Positions 1-8,049 of a stretch of DNA of 64,000 nucleotides are shown here, one piece after another. The notes under the pieces are model-generated. The model was given only the letters and a program-made list of their open reading frames with translations. It made no database searches and was not told the origin of the DNA. How positions within the stretch are numbered: the first letter of the stretch is position 1; the number at the start of each line of letters is the position of its first letter. The DNA is from Arthrobacter sp. QXT-31 (GTDB lineage: Bacteria > Actinomycetota > Actinomycetes > Actinomycetales > Micrococcaceae): positions 248,001 through 312,000 of the forward strand of contig NZ_CP019304.1 in assembly GCF_001969265.1 (NCBI RefSeq), given 5' to 3'. The translations under genes and the position numbers were made by a program.

Positions 1-2
1 CG

Positions 3-104
3 ATCGCCGCACCTGTCTTCACGGCCGCACACGCCCTCATGATGAGACAGGGAGAAAAGGGCCTCGTAAAAGCCCTAGCGAAGCAGGCAACAGCGAACGC
101 ATAG
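3..104 (+). CDS. 3' end of an unidentified protein (cut by window edge)
   Basis: One forward frame is open from the window edge to a TAG at 102-104. It encodes 33 residues ending KALAKQATANA, an alanine/lysine-rich stretch that looks like a C-terminal amphipathic helix. No start is visible, so the gene begins left of the window. The family cannot be recognised from this tail. Its stop codon abuts the palindrome at 104-117. It could also be a chance open frame. Confidence 0.45.
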   Translation: MAAPVFTAAHALMMRQGEKGLVKALAKQATANA

Positions 105-117
105 TAGACCCGTCTAC
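104..117 (+). promoter_or_regulatory. Palindromic operator GTAGACCCGTCTAC, copy 1
   Basis: Perfect 6-bp arms (GTAGAC/GTCTAC) flank a CC spacer. It lies 111 bp upstream of the DUF2236/ImmA cassette. The identical 14 bp recur at 38212-38225 in the regulatory region near the right end of the element. Two identical copies in intergenic DNA suggest a repressor site. That an XRE regulator binds it is inference. Confidence 0.6.
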
Positions 118-228
118 AATCGACTAGCCACGCGGATTCAACAGTCCTACCATGGAGGTGGTCAGCCGAGCTGGGGAGCTGAGGCCCCTCCTTCGAGCGC
201 GGACTTTCAGGCACGGGAAAGGGGCACG

Positions 229-1122
229 ATGAATCTTCATGAGTCGCTCGCCGCGAGCCTCCGCCACCAGGAAGGTGCCCAGCCACAAGACTGGGAAGCC
301 ACCTTCCGCAACATGGCTCTCTTCGACCTCGCAGCGGACATGGAACTCGGCTTCTTCCTTTCGTACTACCGCAATTTCGCCATCCCGAGCATCGCTTCCA
401 CTCTGCACAGCAACGCGGAAATCCAGCAACGCCCCATGAAGCGCTCCTACGACACCGCCATCGTCATCTACGAACTGATCGCCACAGGACTGGACAGCGA
501 GCGCGGCCGCGAAATGGTCGCCCTGCTCAACCGGGTCCACCGCAACGTCCCCGGAAGCAAAGACGATTTCCTCTACGTCCTCCTCACGCTGCTGGTAGTT
601 CCGATCCGCTGGACCCAGCAACACGCCTGGCGCCACCCCACAGCTGCAGAGCTCGCGGCCGCCTCACGCTTTTTCGCCGAGCTGGGCTCCCGGATGAACA
701 TCGCAGACATGCCCCGAACATACGCTGACGCCGAGGCTTTCTTCGACGCCTACGAGGCCGCGCATGTCGCGCCATCCCCCGAGGGTCAGCACCTGATGGA
801 CGCCACGGTCCAGGTCTTCCAAAGCCGGTTGCCGGCGCCCTTGCGCCGCTTGGCGAAACAGATCATCAGCACAATGCTCGACGACGACCGCCTCACCGCG
901 GCGCTCGGCCTCCCCAACTCGAGCCGGACTTCCCGAGCCGCCCTCAAAACTGGACTGATAATTCGCAACGCGATCCGCCGTCGTCGTCCGCTGAAAGAGC
1001 AGCCGCATTTCACGCCCGGCAAAGCCGGGTCGTCCCTGTACCCGAACGGGTATTCCCTGGACCAGATCGGTCCGGTCAATGTTCCCCACTCCCCCACGGC
1101 CCGAAGCAATGAACTATCGTGA
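229..1122 (+). CDS. DUF2236 (MpaB/latex-clearing oxygenase-like) protein
   Basis: A 297-residue mostly helical soluble protein that I read as DUF2236, the family of MpaB and rubber oxygenase Lcp, whose studied members are haem b oxygenases. The marks are the NRVHRNV motif at residues 101-107, whose His is a candidate haem ligand, preceded by a KRSYDT segment near 71-76 and followed by aromatic-rich helices. AAAGGGG precedes the ATG. The stop overlaps the next start, so it is translationally coupled to the ImmA/IrrE gene. Its substrate is unknown; association with a peptidase and a membrane protein suggests a small sensing or toxic system rather than catabolism. The family call is from motif memory and moderately sure. 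Confidence 0.6.
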   Translation: MNLHESLAASLRHQEGAQPQDWEATFRNMALFDLAADMELGFFLSYYRNFAIPSIASTLHSNAEIQQRPMKRSYDTAIVIYELIATGLDSERGREMVALLNRVHRNVPGSKDDFLYVLLTLLVVPIRWTQQHAWRHPTAAELAAASRFFAELGSRMNIADMPRTYADAEAFFDAYEAAHVAPSPEGQHLMDATVQVFQSRLPAPLRRLAKQIISTMLDDDRLTAALGLPNSSRTSRAALKTGLIIRNAIRRRRPLKEQPHFTPGKAGSSLYPNGYSLDQIGPVNVPHSPTARSNELS

Positions 1123-1591
1123 AGCCCGAAAGTTAGCCCGGCGAGCGGAGCACGGCTTCGGTCTGCCCGACGACGCGACGCTTCTGTACATTCAGAACAA
1201 ACTGGAAATGCAACGCGGGCGGCCCATCATCGTCGACGAACTCCCCGGCATGCGCGGATCAGAATTGTGCGGCGTCTGGCTCATCTGCGCCGACCGCGAC
1301 ATAGTCCTGCATGCAACAGTGAAATCCAGCTGGCATCGGCAACAGATCATCCTGCACGAGTTCAGCCACATGATCCTCCAGCATGACCTCTTGGAACCTA
1401 CCGAAGACTTGGTCACGGCATTCCTCCCGGACCTCGGCGTCGAGGTTCTCCGCGCTCTCGGCCGCCGCAGCTACACCGACGACGCCGAATTCACAGCCGA
1501 GGCCCTCGCCGACCAGCTTGCAATGCGGATCATCAACAGCGAGGTACCCAGCCTGCCCGAGCCTCTGGCCTTTCGCCGAGTGTTCGGCTGA
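1109..1591 (+). CDS. ImmA/IrrE-type metallopeptidase
   Basis: A 160-residue zincin-like protein with HEFSH at residues 83-87, the HExxH zinc motif of ImmA/IrrE peptidases, and a downstream acidic helix (FTAEALADQLAM) that could give the third ligand. Such enzymes usually cleave a partner XRE-type repressor. The ATG at 1109 was preferred to 1079 because it overlaps the upstream stop (1120-1122) as coupled genes do. The stop TGA shares its last base with the next ATG (TGATG at 1589-1593). No repressor is adjacent; an EspR-like XRE gene lies at 37210-37713 near another copy of the palindrome found upstream of this operon. Confidence 0.8.
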   Translation: MNYREARKLARRAEHGFGLPDDATLLYIQNKLEMQRGRPIIVDELPGMRGSELCGVWLICADRDIVLHATVKSSWHRQQIILHEFSHMILQHDLLEPTEDLVTAFLPDLGVEVLRALGRRSYTDDAEFTAEALADQLAMRIINSEVPSLPEPLAFRRVFG

Positions 1592-2586
1592 TGGAAGCCG
1601 TCCCCGCAGCCGCGCTGTGGGTGCTTACTGTCCTTCGGCTGCCCATCGCCCGAGATCCTGACCGCGGTAGCGTATTTCGCGCGACTATCCTGGCCGCAAT
1701 TGCCTGCACACTTTATGTCCCCGCCGTCTACTACGGCATCGACCCGGTTCTCGGTGGTCAGAACCGCGTTGGGCTTGCCACTCTCCTATCTCTGCTCCTT
1801 GGGTTTTGGCAGTTTCGAACTGCCATCCTCCTGGCTGCGGTCACGGATAAAGAAGTACGACGGCGGCAACTCACGTTGGGACGATGGGGTGCGGGCGCCG
1901 CCTGCACGGCTGTTACTGCAGGATTTCTCACCAGCCGCGTAGATGTCACCGATCCCAACCTGCCACTTACATACGGTGATCAGCCCGGGATGGCAGTCTT
2001 CCTCTGGACCGGCTCGGCCTTCATCATGTGGATCTGCGTCGACATAGCCCGGGTATGCAGGAGCAACGTTCCGCATATGCATACCCCGGTGTTTCGATCG
2101 GCGTTCACCCTCATCGCCGTCGGTTGTGTCTTGTTCGCTCTTGTTCTGCTCGACCGGCTGCTCTACGGGGCGGTCATCAACGTTGAAGGCACCGCCAGCC
2201 CGACGGCTGCTGTCCTCACCAGCTTCTATTGGGTGGGCGAAACGTGCGCCGTACTCCTAGTCAGCCTCGGGCTACTTCTCCCCCGGCTGGCGGGGCGACT
2301 CAAGCACGGCACGTTCGGGCTGCGCACCAGACTGTTGCTGTGGGAGATCAGTCCCATATGGAACCGCATAGCCTTTGGCCAGCACGAGTTAGTTTTGCAG
2401 GATAGACGCGCCAGCCGGCTGTCGTTCTTCTGCAGGCACGCCGAAACCCAGCTTCACCGGTGGTTGGTAGAAATACGTGACTGTGAAATGGCCAACCCCG
2501 AAGCTTCACGGCGCCTGGACGCCCACGACCGGACCGTCGTCGAACGCGCCGAACATGCACTCGAAGGGCGATCCGCGCACAGCTGA
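1591..2586 (+). CDS. MAB_1171c-like (DUF6545) integral membrane protein
   Basis: A 331-residue protein with about seven hydrophobic segments in its first 230 residues, then a roughly 100-residue soluble tail rich in Arg, His and Glu. This layout matches the actinobacterial MAB_1171c putative transporter family (DUF6545), which I recall being encoded next to ImmA/IrrE and XRE genes. Start and upstream stop overlap as TGATG. The transporter label is historical; a membrane sensor or effector is as likely. It is the last gene of the cassette; a 288-bp non-coding stretch follows. Confidence 0.65.
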   Translation: MEAVPAAALWVLTVLRLPIARDPDRGSVFRATILAAIACTLYVPAVYYGIDPVLGGQNRVGLATLLSLLLGFWQFRTAILLAAVTDKEVRRRQLTLGRWGAGAACTAVTAGFLTSRVDVTDPNLPLTYGDQPGMAVFLWTGSAFIMWICVDIARVCRSNVPHMHTPVFRSAFTLIAVGCVLFALVLLDRLLYGAVINVEGTASPTAAVLTSFYWVGETCAVLLVSLGLLLPRLAGRLKHGTFGLRTRLLLWEISPIWNRIAFGQHELVLQDRRASRLSFFCRHAETQLHRWLVEIRDCEMANPEASRRLDAHDRTVVERAEHALEGRSAHS

Positions 2587-2874
2587 CCCAATAATCCTCC
2601 CCAGACGAACTGCGGCCTCTAGGGTCATGCCGTGGTGCCCGCGCTTACCCATGAATGAGAAAAAGCAACTTCGCTGTTTGTCATTCCGATCCCGATCATC
2701 GCTGGGCAGGTCCTTCGCACAACTGGGGCAGCGCGCCGTTCACGAACAAGTTCGTTCGGTGCTCCTCCGTCGCTTCGTCCGGACTCGAAAAGGCCAGCCG
2801 TGGCTCTCCAATCAGAATGGCGCCGAAATCTGGCGGCGCATCCGCGGTCCGCCGGCCGATGAAGGAGAAGGATC

Positions 2875-3903
2875 ATGGAAGAGCTCACCATCCGCACCCC
2901 AGCCGACGTTCTCAGTTTCGTTGGCCACACCCTGGGTTTCTGGCCTCGCGAAAGCCTGGTCTGCATCACTTTGTCGGATAAGCACGTTGGCGCGACACTC
3001 CGCGTTGATCTGCCGAAGCCAGGCACTGAGATCAGTTACGCTCAGACCGTCGCTGGATACCTGGCCCATGACACCAACGCCGAAAGTGTGCTCTTTGCCG
3101 TGTATACCTCCCAAGCCGAGCAGGCCGGGCCGGTCAAGCCGCAGGCGGCAACTATTGCGGCGCTGACTGGTGCCCTCGCCGAACGCGGGATGTCCATCCG
3201 AGATGGCCTCTTGGTCGGAGACGAACGTGTCTCTCAATACGATGGAAGCCCCGAGGAAGGTCGGTCGCTCCCACTGGCTGCCACGCAGTCCAGCCAAATC
3301 AACGCGGAATTCGTCTACCGCGGCAGCACCATCCAGCCGACCAACCGGATCACTTTGCCGGCCTCAACCAAGGAAACGGAAACCACGGACGCTGTCCGCG
3401 ACCGTGTAGCGGAACTCGGAGGTCTGAAAGTCGGGGAAGCGCTCGAGCAGGCCAGGGCGCGCTGGACGGAAATGCTTGAGTCGCACAGCTACCCGGACCG
3501 GGATGAAATCGTGAACCTGATTGCGGATCTCCAATTCCCCGTTATCCGTGACAGGCTGATGGCCGACATCCCGGGCATTGACGAACGAATGGACCGGATC
3601 CTCCTAGCCCAGACCCACGACAAGCCACAATGGTCTCGCGTCGAATGGGCGCAGCAGCTGCTCCTCCATGCCTACACGCACAGCAGCACGAAGCATTCGG
3701 CTCCCATCCTCACGGCAGTGGCCTTCATCAACTGGTGGGAAGGCAGAGGCAGCAAGGCGCACCAGTTCCTCCAGCTCGCCCTCGAGGCTGACCCTGCCTA
3801 CCACTTGGCCAGGGTCAGCGATCTCATGATCGGCTCCGGAGTGGTGGCCGGCTGGAACATGGACAAGGGAACGGCTTACCGGGATCCAGGGCTGGGAGTC
3901 TGA
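2875..3903 (+). CDS. DUF4192 domain protein
   Basis: A 342-residue soluble protein. The N-terminus (IRTPADVLSFVGHTLGFWP followed by RESLVCITL) is the typical opening of DUF4192, common in actinobacterial chromosomes and mobile elements and of unknown function. A late alpha-helical part (about residues 260-330) resembles the C-terminal segment often seen in the family. GAAGGAGAAGG just before the ATG is a strong ribosome site. It converges on the zinc-ribbon gene, their 3' ends overlapping by 28 bp. The 288 bp upstream show no convincing gene and probably hold the promoter. Confidence 0.75.
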   Translation: MEELTIRTPADVLSFVGHTLGFWPRESLVCITLSDKHVGATLRVDLPKPGTEISYAQTVAGYLAHDTNAESVLFAVYTSQAEQAGPVKPQAATIAALTGALAERGMSIRDGLLVGDERVSQYDGSPEEGRSLPLAATQSSQINAEFVYRGSTIQPTNRITLPASTKETETTDAVRDRVAELGGLKVGEALEQARARWTEMLESHSYPDRDEIVNLIADLQFPVIRDRLMADIPGIDERMDRILLAQTHDKPQWSRVEWAQQLLLHAYTHSSTKHSAPILTAVAFINWWEGRGSKAHQFLQLALEADPAYHLARVSDLMIGSGVVAGWNMDKGTAYRDPGLGV

Positions 3904-5708
3904 CGTGGTCTCTTGGTCTGCGTCCCAGCACGATGAACCACAGTGTCGCAAGGACTGAGATCATGGGTGCCGCTGCAGGCGGCCTGTTGCAGGCGTATAC
4001 CTCCGACTGGGCCGACTTGGTTCAGTCGGAGGACCGACTGCCTGACGACGTCAAGGACCTTCTCCGCGTCTGTCTGCCCTCCAGCTCCGTGCTGCGTGTC
4101 GACGGTGCCCAGGCCTGGTCTAGGGGGCATGTCCGGGAGAGATTCGTCAGCGCGTCGACCGTTTGCCCTGACACGGATCACGAACCATCCGGCGTCAATA
4201 AGGGCCTTTGTCTTGGCGATGTCTTCCGTGAGCTGATCGCGGTGATAGAACCAGCCGTCGTACTCGATGACTAAGCGAAGTTCGTCTGAGAGCATGTCAC
4301 ACCTGGACCAATGTCGTTGCCTGGTGCTCCCCCACGGGACGGGCAGGGAGACGTTGAGCTGAAGATCCGGGATCATTTCTGAAAGCTGGTTGAACAACTC
4401 CAGTTCTGGCTTGGAGATGCGGTTTACACATCGGGGGCAGCCGGCCCCAACACCGGTCCGGCTGCTGATGTTCGCAAGCCACTCATGGCCGCACTTGCCA
4501 AGCCACCAAACCTTGAGGTTGAGGCCGGATGTGACCTCCGTGGGTTGGAGAGCTCCGTTTTTGGTCGGGTGCCATTCCGCGGCGACGTCGGGGAACCTGG
4601 ATGCGAAGTCGTTGTCGCCCACTGCGATCTGCAGTCCGCGGCAGAACGGACAGCCAGTTCCAGCGTTCGCCCTCAGGGTGACCGTAGCCTCCCACTCATG
4701 GCCGCAGGTTCCCGACCACCAGACTTTTTTCATACTCCCGTGGGTGACCTGTTCCGGCGTGAGTGAACCATTCTTCGTCTGATGCCACTGGGCCACAAGC
4801 TCTCGATTCCTGGAAGCAAGGTCGTTATACCCGGGAAGGACTTTCAGTCCGCGGCAAACGGGGCATCCCCTGCCGGAGGTGATCTTGTAGGGGCTCGCCT
4901 CCCAGTCGTGGCCGCAGGGCCCCGACCACCAGTACTTTTTGCCGGATCCGGCTGTAACGTCCCGCGGCGTAATCGGGCCGTTCCACGTCGGGTGCCACCA
5001 CGCTGCTGCGTCCGGGTGTGTCGTTTCAAGGTCGTTGGCACCCGGAAGGATTCTTCTGACTGAACAGATCGGACATCCGTTGGCGCCGTGAGTACGGTCG
5101 ACGGCTCTTGCTTTCCAAGGGTGACCGAGACGGCAAATCCACCAGTACGACGTTGTGCTGCCAGGCGATACCGATTCGGGACTGATGTCACCATTTCTAG
5201 ACAGATTCCATTCAGCAGCAACCTCAGGGAATCTCGCCTTCAGGTCATTGAAGCCCGTGAGGAACTTCCTGCTCGAGCAGTAGGGGCAGCCGGACCGCAT
5301 GTAAGTTCGACCACTGACGGAGGACTTCCACTCGTGGCCGCAGCTGCCCAGCCACCAGACCAGCCGGCTGGTACTGCTTGCGCACTGCTCGGGACGGGAC
5401 GCGCCGTTCTTTGATGGGTGCCACTCTGAAGCTATTTTCGAATAGATGGTGGCCAGATCGTTGATACCGGAGACAATCAGGTGGCCCGAACATACAGGAC
5501 ACCCTGCGCCTTTGGTGGTGCGGCTCCTGTATTCTGACTTCCACTCATGGCCGCACGGACCCAGCCACCAAACCTTCTTGCCGCTCCCATAGGATAGTTC
5601 CCCGAACCGGAGTTCGCCGTTTTTCGTGGGGTGCCACTCGTTCGCGAGTAATTTCGCCAGCTCTCGTCCCGCATGTGCTGCCCCCGCGGTCGGCTCTCCT
5701 ATTCCCAT
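3876..5708 (-). CDS. Six-repeat zinc-ribbon protein with Vsr/DUF559-like nuclease end
   Basis: A 610-residue protein built of six tandem repeats of about 70 residues (roughly 18-430). Each has a WHPTKNG-like start, a Trp-Trp pair, CGHEW and GCPxC, giving CGH/CxxC zinc-ribbon or treble-clef units as in the 'probable zinc-ribbon' family PF14311 (DUF4379). After the sixth, residues about 435-520 contain LRLVIEYDGWFYH, then IAKTKALIDAGWFVIRVR, the core of Vsr/DUF559-type endonucleases (acidic residue after a beta strand, Lys/Arg strand later). Zinc repeats may read DNA while the nuclease cuts. Repeat 3 has a shifted Cys (ICRLGH). The last 80 residues look unrelated to the domain. A defence or element-maintenance role is inference. 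Confidence 0.75.
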   Translation of the reverse strand: MGIGEPTAGAAHAGRELAKLLANEWHPTKNGELRFGELSYGSGKKVWWLGPCGHEWKSEYRSRTTKGAGCPVCSGHLIVSGINDLATIYSKIASEWHPSKNGASRPEQCASSTSRLVWWLGSCGHEWKSSVSGRTYMRSGCPYCSSRKFLTGFNDLKARFPEVAAEWNLSRNGDISPESVSPGSTTSYWWICRLGHPWKARAVDRTHGANGCPICSVRRILPGANDLETTHPDAAAWWHPTWNGPITPRDVTAGSGKKYWWSGPCGHDWEASPYKITSGRGCPVCRGLKVLPGYNDLASRNRELVAQWHQTKNGSLTPEQVTHGSMKKVWWSGTCGHEWEATVTLRANAGTGCPFCRGLQIAVGDNDFASRFPDVAAEWHPTKNGALQPTEVTSGLNLKVWWLGKCGHEWLANISSRTGVGAGCPRCVNRISKPELELFNQLSEMIPDLQLNVSLPVPWGSTRQRHWSRCDMLSDELRLVIEYDGWFYHRDQLTEDIAKTKALIDAGWFVIRVRANGRRADESLPDMPPRPGLGTVDTQHGAGGQTDAEKVLDVVRQSVLRLNQVGPVGGIRLQQAACSGTHDLSPCDTVVHRAGTQTKRPRQTPSPGSR

Positions 5709-5783
5709 CTCATGTCCGGCCAGACAAATACGTTTTCCACCGTTCCCCTCAATCCTTACAGCCGCGGTTCACCCGTCCGTGAG

Positions 5784-6488
5784 TCAGCCGCGCTGAAGGT
5801 ATGCCAGCATCTCTGGCGTGGTCAGGAGGACCCGCGGCGATGCAGATTTGCTCTGGATAATGATGCCGTCCAGCTTCTGTCCGGAGTCCAGTAGTTTCGC
5901 GACCCATGCGGCCCGCTGTTTGTTCACGTACCCAATTTTCTTCGCTGGACGGCCTATGTAGATGGCGACGGCGTTGGCGTCGTGTTCATTGTCGGGTTCA
6001 CGTACTGCCTGGATGCGCTGTCCGTTCCGGAACCTGAAGGGCTTGTCCGGGTCCTGGTAAAAGCCCAGGCCAACCAGGCGGAACGCGAAAATCTTGAAAT
6101 GGCGCAGGGCGAGGATCTTGTAATCGACCAGCTCCCCGTCGGGCAAGGCCAGGTCGAGACCGTTGTTGGAGGCCACCAGCCGCAGAGGCGGCATACCGTC
6201 AGAGCCGGCCACCAGTTGGCCCTTGGCAGCTTCCGGCGGAAGATAGCCCGCGCGGTAGCTTTTGACGCTTTGACCGGCGGCTGTCGCCCTGGCTTTCTCT
6301 GCCTCGTAGTTGCGCACTGCCGGCGGGTGCGGCGACGGAACCCTTGGTTGTTCACGTACCCGTTCTGCAACCACAGCAGGCGGAGTTGCCCTTTCCGGCG
6401 TTCCCGCTGACAGAACGTCATGCTCGGACACCGTCACGGATTTCGCGGGCCCGCCGAAGGCGGCCCTCACCTTGTCCCAAATCCCCAT
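5784..6488 (-). CDS. HIRAN-domain protein
   Basis: A 234-residue protein starting MGIWDKVRAAFGG at 6488. Residues about 20-80 are low complexity, rich in Pro, Ala and Arg. The C-terminal half carries a HIRAN-like fold: VREPDNEHDANAVAIYI followed by KKIGYVNKQRAAWVAKLLD. HIRAN domains occur in HLTF/Rad5 helicases, where they bind 3' DNA ends, and as stand-alone modules in bacterial mobile elements. No helicase is fused here. It may recognise damaged or single-stranded DNA during transfer or defence. The start was chosen because upstream residues are unrelated. Confidence 0.75.
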   Translation of the reverse strand: MGIWDKVRAAFGGPAKSVTVSEHDVLSAGTPERATPPAVVAERVREQPRVPSPHPPAVRNYEAEKARATAAGQSVKSYRAGYLPPEAAKGQLVAGSDGMPPLRLVASNNGLDLALPDGELVDYKILALRHFKIFAFRLVGLGFYQDPDKPFRFRNGQRIQAVREPDNEHDANAVAIYIGRPAKKIGYVNKQRAAWVAKLLDSGQKLDGIIIQSKSASPRVLLTTPEMLAYLQRG

Positions 6489-6610
6489 GCGCAGACTGTA
6501 TCGACTATTGCAACGAATGCCGTGCCCGAACCGCTGGAAGCAGTCCTTTTGCCTAAGTGACGCATCACCACTGTTGGTCAATGGGGAGGTCACGTATTCG
6601 CGACAGGCGA

Positions 6611-6817
6611 TTATCCGAGGCTCTCGAACACCATAGTTGCTTGGATGCGGTCACCGCCGGCGAGACCCTTGCTTCCGCTGCTCGCAGTGGTAATCGTGTG
6701 GAGCCGATAGCCCTTCGCGGCCTGAGCGTTGATGGTCTTCTCCAACTCAGTCAGGTTACCCGCACCGGTTCCCCACAGTTTTTCTTTCAAAATCACCTGC
6801 AGGACGACATAGTGCAC
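6611..6817 (-). CDS. Small DUF4177-like protein
   Basis: A 68-residue protein beginning with GTG (VHYVVLQVILKEK). An AAGGAAG ribosome site lies seven bases upstream, which favours this start over an ATG 18 bases earlier that lies upstream of the ribosome site. The pattern of a YVVLQV strand, an ELEKTINAQAAKGYRLHTI helix-strand and a final strand (ATMVFESL) fits DUF4177, short alpha/beta proteins of unknown role. Confidence 0.6.
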   Translation of the reverse strand: MHYVVLQVILKEKLWGTGAGNLTELEKTINAQAAKGYRLHTITTASSGSKGLAGGDRIQATMVFESLG

Positions 6818-7527
6818 GGCACAGCTTCCTTCCATCGCTGGTCAACTGGGAGCAATGCTAATTGATGCTTCACGCTCCCCAGCGGCGGATGGCGACGGCG
6901 CGTCGTCAGTTTCCAGCGTGATCAATCATTGACTCCTTCACTGATGCGGCCGACAGGGGGATCTGGTTCAGCATCCCACTCAAGGTACCCGTTGTAACGA
7001 TCATTCTCGTATACGCCGACGCCTCGGACGTTTCCTGCTTCATTTGCTGCATTAGCGATGGAACGGCTAAGCGCGGTATTTCGGTGAGGCCAACAGACAG
7101 CTTGATCACGAGCGGGGTACCTCGTCGCTCTGCTAATGACAGGGGAATATCCATCGTTCGGACAGACCGCTTTTGTGAGGCCTTATCTGCCGTCCTTAAT
7201 GGACGCTGCTCACCATTGTCCCTGGGTGTTCAAAGCATGCAGGTTGTCCCCAACAGCAGCAAAACGCCTAACGATGGAGGCTGCCCTCCAGTCCCGCCGG
7301 CGCAAGCCGGAAGGCACCCGACCGCCGTTCCGGTGGCCAATCTTCCGAAACCAGTGTCGTCTCCGCAGGGGTCTCCAAAAAACCGGACCCGGCCGGACTC
7401 TGCATTGGCTCCCAGTGCGGCTCTGCTTCCCAGCGCGTCAACTTCCTCACACCTCTGGCATCCAAGGCGGCCGTCGTGAGGGCGGCTCACGGACAAATCA
7501 TGTTGCAAGACAAAGCCGCGCTTATGA
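6818..7527. other. Long intergenic region, candidate oriT
   Basis: About 700 bp between the leftward DUF4177 gene and the rightward relaxase operon. Several open frames cross it, but none has both a ribosome site and a protein-like sequence. The least bad is a leftward 82-codon frame at 6906-7154 with no ribosome site. Transfer origins of MobF elements usually lie just upstream of the relaxase operon, so the nick region and operon promoter are expected here. I could not point to a nick site. Confidence 0.4.
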
Positions 7528-8049
7528 ATGAGCGTGCGTAAAAGAATTTGTTCCGAATGCCGAGAGAGCTTCGAACCGAGTCGCTCTTCTCAACGCTTCT
7601 GCTCTATTCGCTGCGCCAACAGACAGCGCGATCGGCGACGTCGGCAGCGGCTCTCCGGATCAACACCGATAGCCTCCGCGGCATCACGTGACGGGTCCGA
7701 ACTCGCCACGCCCACGCGTCGAGACCGAGCAACAGCCGGAGCGACTCGCGTCCAAGGCCCGAGCAGCAGAGTCGTGGCTTCGCTCCACGCCCAGCTCCGA
7801 CTTCAAGCCGTAGACATCGAGGGCCTCGAAGCCGAGGCCGCGGAGCAACGGGCCACGGCCCAAGACCTGCGCCGAGAGCTAGGCCGACTCCAAGCCATTC
7901 AGAAAACTGATGCCCAGGATCTGGTCCACGTCGCCGGCAAGCTACTGGCCCTCAGTCGGGCCGCCGGCATCGAACTCGACCCCAAGTCCAAGGAGCTGTT
8001 CCGCCGCCGCGGATGGAGCAGCACGGCCCAGAGAGGACAACAGCCATGA
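7528..8049 (+). CDS. Zinc-finger/coiled-coil protein, probable relaxosome accessory
   Basis: A 173-residue protein. Residues 8-29 hold a Cys4 pattern (CSEC, then CSIRC), followed by a very basic stretch (RQRDRRRRQR), a low-complexity linker, and a heptad-rich helix at about 90-145 (LRLQAVDIEGLEAEAAEQRA onward). Its stop overlaps the relaxase ATG (ATGA at 8046-8049), so the two are coupled. The layout, a DNA-binding head plus a coiled-coil dimeriser just before a MobF relaxase, fits an accessory protein that brings the relaxase to oriT. Relation to a named family is not recognised. Confidence 0.6.
   Translation: MSVRKRICSECRESFEPSRSSQRFCSIRCANRQRDRRRRQRLSGSTPIASAASRDGSELATPTRRDRATAGATRVQGPSSRVVASLHAQLRLQAVDIEGLEAEAAEQRATAQDLRRELGRLQAIQKTDAQDLVHVAGKLLALSRAAGIELDPKSKELFRRRGWSSTAQRGQQP

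Noticed and set aside
3900-5650. Possible CRISPR-like or DNA-level tandem repeat
   Set aside because: The periodicity of about 210 bp comes from six protein repeats; DNA copies differ widely and there are no spacers.
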